A stretch of DNA of 24,796 nucleotides from JACRBT01 sp964474285 (GTDB lineage Bacteria > Chloroflexota > Dehalococcoidia > Tepidiformales > Tepidiformaceae). Positions 1-7,396 of this stretch are shown piece by piece. Positions within the stretch are counted from its first letter, which is position 1. Every line of letters begins with the position of its first letter. The notes under the pieces were generated by a model that saw nothing but the letters and a program-made list of their open reading frames with translations, was not told where the DNA came from and did not search any database. Both the position numbers and the translations under genes were made by a program. The stretch covers positions 1 to 24,796 of the forward strand of contig CAYYSD010000032.1 in NCBI GenBank assembly GCA_964474285.1, read 5' to 3'.

Positions 1-11
1 GCCGTGGCCAT
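1..11 (-). CDS. Start of a further transporter gene (probable ATP-binding subunit), cut by window edge
   Basis: Directly after the TAG stop of the permease (12-14) the minus strand reads ATG GCC ACG GC. A GGAGGT Shine-Dalgarno sequence sits about 7 nt before this ATG, inside the permease 3' end, so a real start is well supported. Only three and a half codons are visible (M-A-T-A/G). By family precedent (NrtABCD, SsuABC, TauABC) the next gene should be the cytoplasmic ABC ATPase, but nothing in the visible residues proves that. Confidence 0.5.
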
Positions 12-872
12 CTATGCCACCTCCGCATACTTGAGGCGCGTGGCCAGCAGCCCGAAACCGCGATCGAGCACGAGCCCGACGACACCGATGAGCAGGATGG
101 CCGAGATCACCCGCTCGACGTTCAGCGCGTTCCAGGAATCCCAGACGAAGAAGCCGATGCCCGTGCCGCCCGAGAGCATTTCGCCCGCCACAATCACGAC
201 CCAGGCGATGCCCATGCTCAGCCGAAGCCCGGTGAGGATGTAAGGAAAGCTGTGGGGCAGGACCACACGCGTGAGGTATTTCCAGCGGTTGAACTGGAAC
301 ACACGCGCCACGTTCTTGTGCCCTTGCGGAACGGAGGCCACGCCCGCCGCCGTGTTGATCACCGTAGGCCAGAGAGAGGTGACAGCGACGATGAACACGG
401 TCGCCTGCGGCGCGGATTGCAGCGCCACCAGGCCGATGGGGAACCACGCCAGCGGCGAAACCGGCCGCAGCACCTGCACTACGGGGTCTACGAAGCGGCG
501 GACCGATGGGTTCGCTCCGAGTGCGATGCCGAGCGGGATCGCGACGGCCGAGCCGATGCCGAAGCCCATGAACACGCGCTGCAACGATGCCCAGAGCTGT
601 AGCCCGACGCCCTTGTCGTTCGGGCCGTTGTCATAGAACGGGTCGCTCACGAGTTCCCAGAACGTCGGCGCCGTGGCGACCGGGCTCGGCAGGTCCGGCA
701 TGAAGTAGCTTGCCAGCCCCCACACGCCACAGAGAACGGCCGTCGCCCCCAGCAACGAAATGGCCGTCGAGAACAGGCGCATCTGCAACCGCAGCGCCCC
801 CTTGATGATGGGCCGCAGCGCGATGGGCTTTCGCGCTGCCCGGGTGTTTGGGTTGTCGGTGATGACGGTCAC
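12..872 (-). CDS. NrtB/SsuC-type ABC transporter permease (nitrate/nitrite/taurine family)
   Basis: This 286-residue inner-membrane permease probably forms the channel for the adjacent NrtA-like binding protein. It has several hydrophobic segments (about 35-58, 95-120, 140-165, 215-235, 250-275). The cytoplasmic EAA-type loop, around A-A-G-V-A-S-V-P-Q-G-H to V-V-L-P-H-S-F-P-Y-I, docks the ATPase and is typical of the BPD_transp_1 family. The GTG start overlaps the binding-protein stop by 4 bp (GTGA at 869-872), indicating translational coupling. Substrate is inferred from the neighbours: the nearby nitrite reductase points to nitrate or nitrite. Sulfonate or cyanate relatives share this fold and cannot be excluded from the permease alone. 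Confidence 0.9.
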   Translation of the reverse strand: MTVITDNPNTRAARKPIALRPIIKGALRLQMRLFSTAISLLGATAVLCGVWGLASYFMPDLPSPVATAPTFWELVSDPFYDNGPNDKGVGLQLWASLQRVFMGFGIGSAVAIPLGIALGANPSVRRFVDPVVQVLRPVSPLAWFPIGLVALQSAPQATVFIVAVTSLWPTVINTAAGVASVPQGHKNVARVFQFNRWKYLTRVVLPHSFPYILTGLRLSMGIAWVVIVAGEMLSGGTGIGFFVWDSWNALNVERVISAILLIGVVGLVLDRGFGLLATRLKYAEVA

Positions 873-2185
873 GCCTGCACCCCCACCCTCTTCACGTAGC
901 CGGCAGCGTCGGCCGGGTCGAACCGCACGTTGTCCAGCTGAACCGTGAAAGGCGACATGTCGTCTTCGGGGATGGCGATGCTCATCTCCCCGGCCACCTC
1001 CCGGTAGAGGTCCGAGAGGATCAGCTTGTCCGCGATCGCCTTCGTGTCCGGCAGGTCCTTCAGATATCCGAAGCGCACGTATTGAGCCATGAACCAGGCC
1101 GCGTGCGCCTTCCGGGGGAAGTTCACCTGTCCGTCGCGATAGAAGAACATGTAGTCGTCGGTGTAGGTATGTTCGCCCAGGTCCTTGCCGAGGGCGTATC
1201 GCCCTTCGAGCCGCGCATCGATGACATCGGCGGTCGCGTTCACATACGACTGCGCGCCGATGACCTTCGCCACCTGCGACTTGTTCTTGGGCTCATCGAT
1301 GAACTTCGAAGCCTCGAGGATCGCCCGCATCACCAGTTTCAGGTCATCGCGCCGCTTTGCCGCGAACTCCACGTTCACCCCGAGCGCCTTCTCCGGGTGG
1401 TGCTTCCAGATGTCCTGCGACGAAATCGCCGTGAACCCAATGCCTTCCTTCACGGCAATGCCGTTCCACGGTTCGCCGACGGAGTAGCCATCCATGTTGT
1501 TGACCTTCATGTTGGCGACCATCTGAGGCGGCGGAATCGTGATGATCTTCACCGTCTTCTGGTCCACTCCCGCGGCCGCGAACCAGTAACGAAGCCAGAG
1601 GTCGTGCGTGCCGCCGGGGAAGGTCATCGCGAAGGTCGCTTCCTTCTTCGCCTTCAATGCCTCGACAGCGGGCTTCAGCCTGTCGAGCGTCCGAAACCCG
1701 ACCTTGCCGCCGAAATCCTCGTTCGAAAGCGTGATCCCCTGGCCGTTGTTGTCCAGCATCATCGCGATCTGGATCTCTTTGCCCGCCGTCCCGCCGACTC
1801 CCGTGTACACGGAGAACGGCATGCCGAAGAGCATGTGCGCGGCCTGCAGGTCGCCGGTCAGGAGCCCGTCGCGAAGGCTTGCCCATGAGGCCTGCTTCTG
1901 CAGTTCGACGTTCAGGCCGTACTGCTTGAACAGGCCCAGCTCCTGCGCCATCACGCACGAAGCGCAGTCCGTGAGAGCGATGAAGCCGACCTTGATTTTC
2001 TCGTTGCTCGAAGCCCTGAGGGCGGTCGCCGGTGAGGTCCCGGGGCTCCCGTTTTCGGGAGGCGTCGGGCTCTGCGGCAGAGCCGCATCATCGTCGTCAT
2101 CGCCGCCGCAGGCCGCCAGGGCGGGAACCGCCGCGAGCGCGGACGTGGCCGCCACGCCTTTCAGGAACTGTCTTCGCCGCATCAT
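869..2185 (-). CDS. NrtA/CmpA-like substrate-binding lipoprotein of an ABC transporter (Tat signal)
   Basis: This 438-residue extracytoplasmic binding protein has a twin-arginine signal, R-R-R-Q-F-L-K at 3-9. A lipobox L-A-A-C follows with Cys26 as the lipidated residue, then an acidic D5 linker. The mature part carries NrtA/CmpA-like sequence (G-F-I-A-L-T-D-C-A; G-Y-S-V-G-E-P-W-N). The length fits NrtA/CmpA (about 440) and is longer than SsuA/TauA (about 320), which favours nitrate, nitrite or bicarbonate over sulfonates. The start is the ATG at 2185, which forms an ATGA overlap with the nirA stop. The frame stays open upstream to 2500, but that extension lies over nirA, is Arg/Gly/Ala-rich, and would bury the signal peptide, so I reject it. 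It is cotranscribed with nirA and the permease. Confidence 0.92.
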   Translation of the reverse strand: MMRRRQFLKGVAATSALAAVPALAACGGDDDDDAALPQSPTPPENGSPGTSPATALRASSNEKIKVGFIALTDCASCVMAQELGLFKQYGLNVELQKQASWASLRDGLLTGDLQAAHMLFGMPFSVYTGVGGTAGKEIQIAMMLDNNGQGITLSNEDFGGKVGFRTLDRLKPAVEALKAKKEATFAMTFPGGTHDLWLRYWFAAAGVDQKTVKIITIPPPQMVANMKVNNMDGYSVGEPWNGIAVKEGIGFTAISSQDIWKHHPEKALGVNVEFAAKRRDDLKLVMRAILEASKFIDEPKNKSQVAKVIGAQSYVNATADVIDARLEGRYALGKDLGEHTYTDDYMFFYRDGQVNFPRKAHAAWFMAQYVRFGYLKDLPDTKAIADKLILSDLYREVAGEMSIAIPEDDMSPFTVQLDNVRFDPADAAGYVKRVGVQA

Positions 2186-3789
2186 GCCTCCACTGCCGCC
2201 AGGTCTGAATGTTTGGGATGCGCTGGTCGCGCGTTGATCGAAGGGCCACCGGTCGCAACCAGCTGAGATGCGGGCAGCGGCACCACTTGCTGGAACCGCT
2301 GCCGCACGAGCGCCTCGATGAAGACCGGGAGGTCCTCCACGTGGACGTTGTTCACGAGCTTTCGCGCCAGCCGCGCATCGTGGCCGAGCATGCCGCCCGC
2401 GTAGACATCGACCGCTTCCTCGACCTTCTTGCCGAGCCGGATATTCGAACCCTGGAGCCCGATATCCGCGACGTGGTGCTTTCCGCACGCGTGGACGCAA
2501 CCCGACATGTGAATCCGCGTGCCCTTCGGGATCTGCACACCCCGCCGTTCGAGCTCCCCCGCCAGTTCCACGGCAAGGCCCTTCGTGTCGATGAGCGAGT
2601 AGTGGCAGTAGTCATTGCCCGTGCACGCCACCAGGTTTCGCCACACCGGCGCCGGGTTCGGCTTGAGGCTGCGCAGCAACGGCTCCGCGAGGAGCTCAGG
2701 CAGCCGATCGTCCGGCACCCCGGTAATAACGAAGTTCTGGTCGACGGTGAGGCGGGCCTCGCCGTCCCCCTGCTCTTCCGCGATCCGCGCGACGCCGTCG
2801 AGCTGCTCACAGGTGATGCGGCCCACCGGCACGTGGATGCCCACGTAGTTCAACCCCACCTGCCGTTGCGGGTGGATGCCAAGGTGGTCGCCAGCGACTG
2901 TCAGGCGTTCGTCGGTCCCTTCGCGCAGCAGCGTGGCGCCAAGCTCGCGCTCCACTTCCGAGCGCAACTTCTCCTCGCCCCAATCGGCGATCAGCCACTT
3001 CAGGCGCGTCTCGGTGCGCTTTTCCCGCCGCCCGTTGTCGCGAAACACCCGAAGCAGCGCCAGGAAGAACGGGACGACTTCGGCCGGGCGCACGAATACG
3101 TCCAGCGCCGTCGCCAGCCGCGGCGCCGTGCCGCCCAGCGCTCCGCCGACGAGAACGTTGAAGCCCGCCGTACGCCGCCCTTCGACATCACGTGTGGCGG
3201 GGACAAAGCCGAGGTCCTGCGTCTGCGCGTGTCCACAGTCATCGCGGCATCCGGCCAGCGACACGTTGAACTTGCGCGGCAGGTTGCTGTATTCCCGGTT
3301 GCCGATGGTGGCCGCCGTCATCTCGGCCAGTAGCGGCGTCGTGTCGAAGAGTTCCATCCCGTCGATCCCCGCGAGCGGGCAACCAACGTGGTTGCGGACA
3401 TTGTCGAGCCCGGTCTGCATGGTCGAAACGCCAACGGCGTTCAGCTCTTCGATGATCCATGGCACCTGCGCCAGCGTCATCCCGCGCAGCTGGATGTTCT
3501 GTCGTGACGTCAGGTCGACGAACCCCGTCCCGGCCTCCCGGGCAACGCGGGAAATCGCACGAAGCTGGTGTGCGCTTGCCCGGCCACCCGTCAGGCGGAG
3601 CCGCATCATGAACGTGCCCGGCGCTTGCGGCCGGTGAAACACGCCGAACCACTTCATCCGCTGAAGGTCATCGTCCGGGATCGCCTCGACCGGCGTCCCT
3701 TCGCTCGCGTAACGCAGCAGAGCGGGCCAGGCATCGAGCCCGTCCTTTTCCGCCTTCATCGTCTCGAACTTGTTCACCCGGAACCTCAT
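2182..3789 (-). CDS. nirA: Ferredoxin-type assimilatory nitrite reductase (siroheme / 4Fe-4S)
   Basis: This 535-residue cytoplasmic enzyme would catalyse the six-electron reduction of nitrite to ammonium. It shows the nitrite/sulfite reductase layout: two ferredoxin-like half domains and two siroheme-4Fe4S half domains. The cluster ligands are visible as C389-x5-C395 (A-C-T-G-N-D-Y-C) and C431-x3-C435 (S-G-C-V-H-A-C-G). The N-terminal K-A-E-K-D-G-L-D motif and S-R-Q-N-I-Q-L-R-G (95-103) are family hallmarks. The start is the ATG at 3789; upstream codons to 3918 look non-coding. No strong Shine-Dalgarno is visible, but a 64-codon ORF ends in ATGA over this start. Its stop overlaps the binding-protein start, so a nitrate/nitrite uptake and reduction operon is likely. 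Assimilatory sulfite reductase is the alternative; the NrtA-like neighbour argues against it. Confidence 0.88.
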   Translation of the reverse strand: MRFRVNKFETMKAEKDGLDAWPALLRYASEGTPVEAIPDDDLQRMKWFGVFHRPQAPGTFMMRLRLTGGRASAHQLRAISRVAREAGTGFVDLTSRQNIQLRGMTLAQVPWIIEELNAVGVSTMQTGLDNVRNHVGCPLAGIDGMELFDTTPLLAEMTAATIGNREYSNLPRKFNVSLAGCRDDCGHAQTQDLGFVPATRDVEGRRTAGFNVLVGGALGGTAPRLATALDVFVRPAEVVPFFLALLRVFRDNGRREKRTETRLKWLIADWGEEKLRSEVERELGATLLREGTDERLTVAGDHLGIHPQRQVGLNYVGIHVPVGRITCEQLDGVARIAEEQGDGEARLTVDQNFVITGVPDDRLPELLAEPLLRSLKPNPAPVWRNLVACTGNDYCHYSLIDTKGLAVELAGELERRGVQIPKGTRIHMSGCVHACGKHHVADIGLQGSNIRLGKKVEEAVDVYAGGMLGHDARLARKLVNNVHVEDLPVFIEALVRQRFQQVVPLPASQLVATGGPSINARPAHPKHSDLAAVEA

Positions 3790-3980
3790 GCCGCGATTGC
3801 GGCGTTCCAACACTGTATCGATGGAAATCGTACGAATGGTTTCGCGGCAATGAAGGTTCGATGTCCTGCAAGTTGCGCCAGTGTTTCCAACGTGCAACGC
3901 CAGTCCACGACATCCCAAAGTTGCCCTTCAAAGAGTACGGAATTTGGTCCCATGACAGGTGTCGCAAGTGTTACGCACAC
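3786..3980 (-). CDS. Small ORF (64 codons) overlapping the nirA start, possible leader or regulatory peptide
   Basis: The frame runs from a GTG at 3980 to a TGA whose bases overlap the nirA ATG (ATGA at 3786-3789), the same overlap used elsewhere in this operon. The product has a mixed, protein-like composition (for example G-P-N-S-V-L-F-E-G-Q-L-W-D-V-V-D-W) with no recognised domain. An internal ATG ten codons in is an alternative start. No clear Shine-Dalgarno sequence precedes either start. It may be a coupling ORF or chance; other frames are also open here. Confidence 0.3.
   Translation of the reverse strand: MCVTLATPVMGPNSVLFEGQLWDVVDWRCTLETLAQLAGHRTFIAAKPFVRFPSIQCWNAAIAA
3968..3980. 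promoter_or_regulatory. Palindrome upstream of nirA (GTGT-N5-ACAC)
   Basis: The plus strand reads GTGTTACGCACAC, with perfect 4-bp arms about 180 bp before the nirA ATG. It could be an operator for a dimeric regulator. A 4-bp arm match alone is weak evidence; its interest comes from lying near a second GTGT/ACAC palindrome in the same upstream region. Confidence 0.25.
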
Positions 3981-4315
3981 ATTTCAGCGACTATTTGCTG
4001 ATCCCATGAGCAGGATTTCCGGCAGGCAATTGTGTCCAACACATTGCGCAGGCAGGTGGAGAACTGAACAGAGGAGGGATCAGCCGGCCAGGAGGCCGCG
4101 TTGGCGCTCCTGGACTCTTGATTGATGAGCAGGTCCGGCTGCCCCGCCAGCAGCGTCGATTGCATTTCCACCATCTGCGCCAGGTTGCCCGTGACCGCCC
4201 GCTGCATCGCCGCCAGCGAGCGCATCTCGGCGGCCAGTTCAGCGAGGGCGAGGGCGAACCCTTCCAGTCACGCCGCCCCAGCCTCGGCATGTTCGAGCGA
4301 ATACGTGGAGTCCAT
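3971..4315 (-). pseudogene. Small gene interrupted by an in-frame TGA at codon 16
   Basis: On the minus strand a GGAGAG Shine-Dalgarno sequence lies 8 nt before an ATG at 4315. The frame reads 15 codons (M-D-S-T-Y-S-L-E-H-A-E-A-G-A-A), meets TGA at 4268-4270, then stays open for 98 codons to 3971. The part after TGA looks like a heptad-rich helix (L-E-G-F-A-L-A-L-A-E-L-A-A-E-M-R-S-L, then M-Q-R-A-V-T-G-N-L-A-Q-M-V-E-M-Q). A single C-to-T change in CGA would explain the stop. The C-terminal third looks less convincing. Alternatives are a sequencing error or two unrelated short frames. No family is recognised. Confidence 0.4.
4031..4043. promoter_or_regulatory. Palindrome upstream of nirA (TGTGT-CCA-ACACA)
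   Basis: The plus strand reads TGTGTCCAACACA, with perfect 5-bp arms around a 3-nt centre. It vaguely resembles CRP/FNR-family half-sites (TGTGA/TCACA), but the spacing is not canonical. It lies about 240 bp upstream of nirA, in a locally more AT-rich stretch, inside the interrupted frame 3971-4315. Confidence 0.25.
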
Positions 4316-4399
4316 CCCTACATCTCTCCGGGCGGACTTGTCCGAGAGTAGCCCGGCGATAGCGCTCACGTGTTACGGACGGATGAATGCTTCCGGACG

Positions 4400-5473
4400 C
4401 TAACGTCGCTGGGAAAGCCGCAGCGTCAGCACGTCTGTTGGTACACCGCCCAGGTGGCGTTTGTAGTCCTCGTCGCCTCGCAGGAAGTCGAACCAGGTCT
4501 TGCCGCGTTCGATGGCGTCACGAATCGCCAGCGCCTTGGAAAGCAGCCCTACCGCCAGCGGGGCCCGTTCGAGTGCGAACCCGCTGTTGTAGAGCAGCGT
4601 CGCTTCGGCCGTCTCGAAGCTGAACAGCGAGGCCACCGTTTCGCCGTCCAGGTGCACCTCGCAGATAGACGCGAGCCCGCTCCCGCCAAACTCCTCCGCG
4701 ATCCCCCGGAAAAACGCCTCCATGGTGGGCGTGAGGAACGCATCCTTGTCTGCGCGACTCGCCCGCATGAGCCGGAGGAGCGTCTCCACGCCGGCATCCA
4801 GTTCGCCCGGCGCCACGAGGTGAGAGGTCTCGATGGAGCCTGCCGCTTCCAGGTTGCGGAGCTTGCGCCGCAGTTCGTGCCGATCGTGCTTCGAAAGGCT
4901 CGCCACGAACGATGGCCAATCGGCCGGCAGTGCCGCCCGCGGACAGTGCGCCTCGAGCTGGTCCGCTACGTCCCAGCCAAGCCGCTCCGCCTGCGCCACG
5001 AACGCCGCACGCAGGGGCGAATCGGCCGCGATCCCCCAGAGCTCGACACTCTCGGAAAGGTCCTCCCAGAGCCACTCCAGCAGCCCACTCGCGAGCGCAT
5101 CTTCGAAGCCCGGGCGAACGAGCATGCCCGTGTAGTCCTGGATCTGCGGGTCCCCCAGCGCGCGCCCTTCCGCCGCCGCGAAGTCGAGTGGAACCACCCC
5201 CACCAGCTCTTCCTCCACCCGGACGCTCAGCCACACCGGTCGAGCCGCCTCACCGAAGTGCTTCAGCCAGTTGGCATACCAGCGCGGGTGGCTGAATACC
5301 GTGGCAGAAGGGATGCTCCGGTGAAGTGCCGTCCATTCCGGCTCCAGCGTTTCGAACGCCTCCGAGGTCACCATTGGCAGGACCGACCGCCGGTGTCTCC
5401 GGGGTGCGTCCGTGCCCGGTTCGGCGGTCGTTTGCGAGGCGGTTGTATTCTCCGGTTCCGGCTTCGCCGTCAT
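4400..5473 (-). CDS. CelD/BcsL-like (FemAB/BioF2-type) GNAT-fold acetyltransferase
   Basis: This 357-residue protein has the two-lobed GNAT layout of Acetyltransf_6 (PF13480-like) proteins. The characteristic basic helix S-K-H-D-R-H-E-L-R-R-K-L-R-N-L-E is near 194-209, and the C-terminal block F-D-F-L-R-G-D-E-D-Y-K-R at 328-339 is the family signature. Relatives acylate sugars or peptidoglycan/exopolysaccharide precursors; the substrate here is unknown. Residues 1-30 form a low-complexity Pro/Thr/Glu linker without a signal peptide, so it is probably cytoplasmic. The start is the ATG at 5473, 5 bp after the folE stop and preceded by GGAGGG within folE; the frame extends further but only over folE. 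It is probably cotranscribed with folE, with no obvious functional link. Confidence 0.8.
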   Translation of the reverse strand: MTAKPEPENTTASQTTAEPGTDAPRRHRRSVLPMVTSEAFETLEPEWTALHRSIPSATVFSHPRWYANWLKHFGEAARPVWLSVRVEEELVGVVPLDFAAAEGRALGDPQIQDYTGMLVRPGFEDALASGLLEWLWEDLSESVELWGIAADSPLRAAFVAQAERLGWDVADQLEAHCPRAALPADWPSFVASLSKHDRHELRRKLRNLEAAGSIETSHLVAPGELDAGVETLLRLMRASRADKDAFLTPTMEAFFRGIAEEFGGSGLASICEVHLDGETVASLFSFETAEATLLYNSGFALERAPLAVGLLSKALAIRDAIERGKTWFDFLRGDEDYKRHLGGVPTDVLTLRLSQRR

Positions 5474-5478
5474 CAATC

Positions 5479-6075
5479 TCAGCGCCCTCCACCCTGGACC
5501 AGCGAAAGGAATTCGGCGCGGGTAACGCTGCTCTGTTTGAACTGGCCCCGCATCGCGCTCGTGATCATGCGGCTCCCGGGCTTCTTCACGCCCCGCATCG
5601 TCATGCACAGGTGCTCGGCTTCGATCACCACCGCCACACCATCGGGCCGGAGCGTGTCCATGATCGCCTCGGCCACCTGGCTCGTGAGCTGCTCCTGGAT
5701 CTGCGGACGGCGGGCATAGCCTTCGACCACGCGCGCCAGCTTGCTGATGCCGACGACGCGTCCGTCCGGCACATAGCCGACGTGTGCCTCGCCGTGAAAC
5801 GGCAGGAAATGATGCTCACACATGCTATAGAAGGGGATGTTCCGCAGGATAACCATCTCGTCGTGCGCGACCTCAAAGCCGACGCGCAGGTATTCGGCGG
5901 GGTCGATGAACAGCCCGCCGAAAATCTCCTCATACATGTCAACAATGCGGCGCGGCGTTTCCAGCAGGCCCTCGCGCACGGGATCTTCGCCGATGCTCGC
6001 CAGCATTTCGATCACCGCGGCGCGCGCGCGCTCCTTGTCGATGCCCTGCGCCGTGGGTTCGAGCGTTGAAGTCAC
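5479..6075 (-). CDS. folE: GTP cyclohydrolase I
   Basis: This 198-residue enzyme converts GTP to 7,8-dihydroneopterin triphosphate, the first step of folate/tetrahydropterin synthesis, as a cytoplasmic homodecamer. The length matches the single-domain bacterial type. The zinc site is visible: S-M-C-E-H-H supplies Cys86 and His89, and E-H-L-C-M-T-M-R-G supplies Cys157. The family blocks E-G-L-L-E-T-P-R-R, G-I-S-K-L-A-R and R-P-Q-I-Q-E-Q-L are all intact. The GTG start at 6075 follows a GGGGGGA Shine-Dalgarno sequence. It is followed 5 bp later by the acetyltransferase gene and diverges from the M20 amidohydrolase across about 127 bp. Confidence 0.97.
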   Translation of the reverse strand: MTSTLEPTAQGIDKERARAAVIEMLASIGEDPVREGLLETPRRIVDMYEEIFGGLFIDPAEYLRVGFEVAHDEMVILRNIPFYSMCEHHFLPFHGEAHVGYVPDGRVVGISKLARVVEGYARRPQIQEQLTSQVAEAIMDTLRPDGVAVVIEAEHLCMTMRGVKKPGSRMITSAMRGQFKQSSVTRAEFLSLVQGGGR

Positions 6076-6190
6076 GAAGTCCCCCCAGTTGGCCCGGTCG
6101 AATGGGCCGCGATCGAGGGTAGCAGCCGCGCCAGCGCCCTGCCATCGCCGTCAACTCCGCGGCCGCATGGTCGCGCCCTGGGGCGTGTGC

Positions 6191-6196
6191 TACGCT
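6191..6196 (+). promoter_or_regulatory. -10-like box TACGCT for the M20 gene, leaderless geometry
   Basis: TACGCT fits TAnnnT and is 6 nt before the ATG at 6203, with no Shine-Dalgarno sequence between. The same arrangement recurs at five other starts in this window. No good -35 hexamer is seen. Confidence 0.45.
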
Positions 6197-6202
6197 CGCG
6201 CC

Positions 6203-7396
6203 ATGCTGCGAACGCCGTTGCCCCCGGTTCGCCGCGAGATCCGCGCCCTCCAGGACCGCATGATCGCGACGAGGCGGCACCTCCACCGTCATCCGGAACT
6301 CTCCTGGCAGGAAACGCGCACCCAGCAGCATATCCTCGAACGCCTGCACGAATTGGGCTGCGCCGACGTGCGGCCCATCGCGAAGACCGGCGCCACCGCC
6401 CTCATCGAGGGGCGCAAGGGTGGGCCCGTAGTCCTCTGGCGGGCCGACATCGATGGCCTCCCCGTGCCCGAGACGAGCGGCGTGCCTTTCGCTTCGCAGG
6501 TCGAGAATGTCATGCACGCCTGTGGCCACGACACGCACATCGCCATCGCACTGGCCATCGCCGAAGTGCTGATGGCCCGCCGCGAAACCCTCGAAGGTTC
6601 CGTGCGCTTCGTCTTCCAGCCGGCGGAAGAGGCGGCCGGCGGCGCCCCTGCCTGCATCAAAGAGGGCGTGCTCGACTCCCCGCACGTCGATCGTGTTCTC
6701 GGTCTCCATATCAGCGCCGACATTCCGCTGGGCGCGATCAGTGTTGCGCCGGGGCCCTTCTTCGCGGCGCCCACCTACTTCAAGGCAGTGATCACCGGGC
6801 GCGGGGGACACGCCGCCGCGCCCCACCAGTCCGTTGACGCCGTCCTCGTCGCGGCGCACGCGGTCACCGCACTCCACTCCGTCGTCAGCCGGTCGGTGGC
6901 GCCCACAGACACGGCCGTCCTCACCGTCGGCACGGTCAAAGCCGGCTTCCGCAGCAACGTCATCGCCCAGTCCGCCACGATGACCGGCACAATCCGCAGC
7001 TACACGCCGCAGGTGCGCGAGGTCATGCTCAATCGCGCCCAGGAAGTGCTCCGCGGCGTATGCGATGCCTTCGGCGCGACCTACACCTTCGAACACGACA
7101 CGAGCTGCCCGCCGCTCGTCAACGACCCGGCGGTCGCGGAGCTCGTGGCCGCCGCCGCCGCCGACTACTTCGGCCCCGGACAGGTCTTCAACCTTCCCAG
7201 CATGGGTGCCGACGACATGGCCGAGTTCCTGCTTCTCCGACCGGGATGCTACTTCTGGCTGGGCGCGCGCAACGAACTCAAAGGCATCGCCGGCCGCCAC
7301 CACGATCCGGGCTTCATCATCGATGAGGACGCCCTGCCGCTCGGCGTCGAATTCGGGCTTCAGCTGATCGAAGCCAGCCTCGCCGCCCCCCGTTAG
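6203..7396 (+). CDS. M20-family metal-dependent amidohydrolase (N-acyl amino acid / hippurate hydrolase type)
   Basis: This 397-residue cytoplasmic hydrolase of the peptidase M20D type would cleave the amide bond of N-acyl or N-acetyl amino acids. The metal-centre residues are visible: Cys107 and His109 in H-A-C-G-H-D, Glu142-Glu143 in P-A-E-E-A-A-G-G, His169 in G-L-H-I, and a C-terminal His pair in G-R-H-H-D-P-G-F. The N-terminal H-L-H-R-H-P-E-L-S and W-R-A-D-I-D-G-L-P are family signatures. The dimerisation (lid) domain spans roughly 185-295. The start is the ATG at 6203, where homology to the family begins; the frame is open upstream to 5837, but that stretch is antisense to folE. Its stop overlaps the convergent EamA stop (TTAG). 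Confidence 0.92.
   Translation: MLRTPLPPVRREIRALQDRMIATRRHLHRHPELSWQETRTQQHILERLHELGCADVRPIAKTGATALIEGRKGGPVVLWRADIDGLPVPETSGVPFASQVENVMHACGHDTHIAIALAIAEVLMARRETLEGSVRFVFQPAEEAAGGAPACIKEGVLDSPHVDRVLGLHISADIPLGAISVAPGPFFAAPTYFKAVITGRGGHAAAPHQSVDAVLVAAHAVTALHSVVSRSVAPTDTAVLTVGTVKAGFRSNVIAQSATMTGTIRSYTPQVREVMLNRAQEVLRGVCDAFGATYTFEHDTSCPPLVNDPAVAELVAAAAADYFGPGQVFNLPSMGADDMAEFLLLRPGCYFWLGARNELKGIAGRHHDPGFIIDEDALPLGVEFGLQLIEASLAAPR

Noticed and set aside
2186..2500. 105-codon N-terminal extension of the binding protein
   Set aside because: It lies over nirA, is low-complexity Arg/Gly/Ala-rich, and would place the Tat signal internally. The ATG at 2185 fits the coupled start and the lipoprotein signal.
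2182..3789. Assimilatory sulfite reductase instead of nitrite reductase
   Set aside because: The two families share the cluster motif. The NrtA-length binding protein in the same operon tips the balance to nitrite, though this is not proven by sequence alone.
3790..3918. 43-codon N-terminal extension of nirA
   Set aside because: The residues look non-coding, and the conserved N-terminus K-A-E-K-D-G-L-D follows closely after the ATG at 3789.
4268..4270. TGA read as selenocysteine
   Set aside because: No convincing bacterial SECIS hairpin was identified right after it and no selenoprotein context is visible. A nonsense change or sequencing error is simpler.
5939..7303. Long open frame (454 codons) antisense to the M20 gene
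   Set aside because: It is an antisense shadow in GC-rich DNA with Arg/Gly/Asp-biased composition, while the plus-strand frame has clear M20 catalytic motifs.
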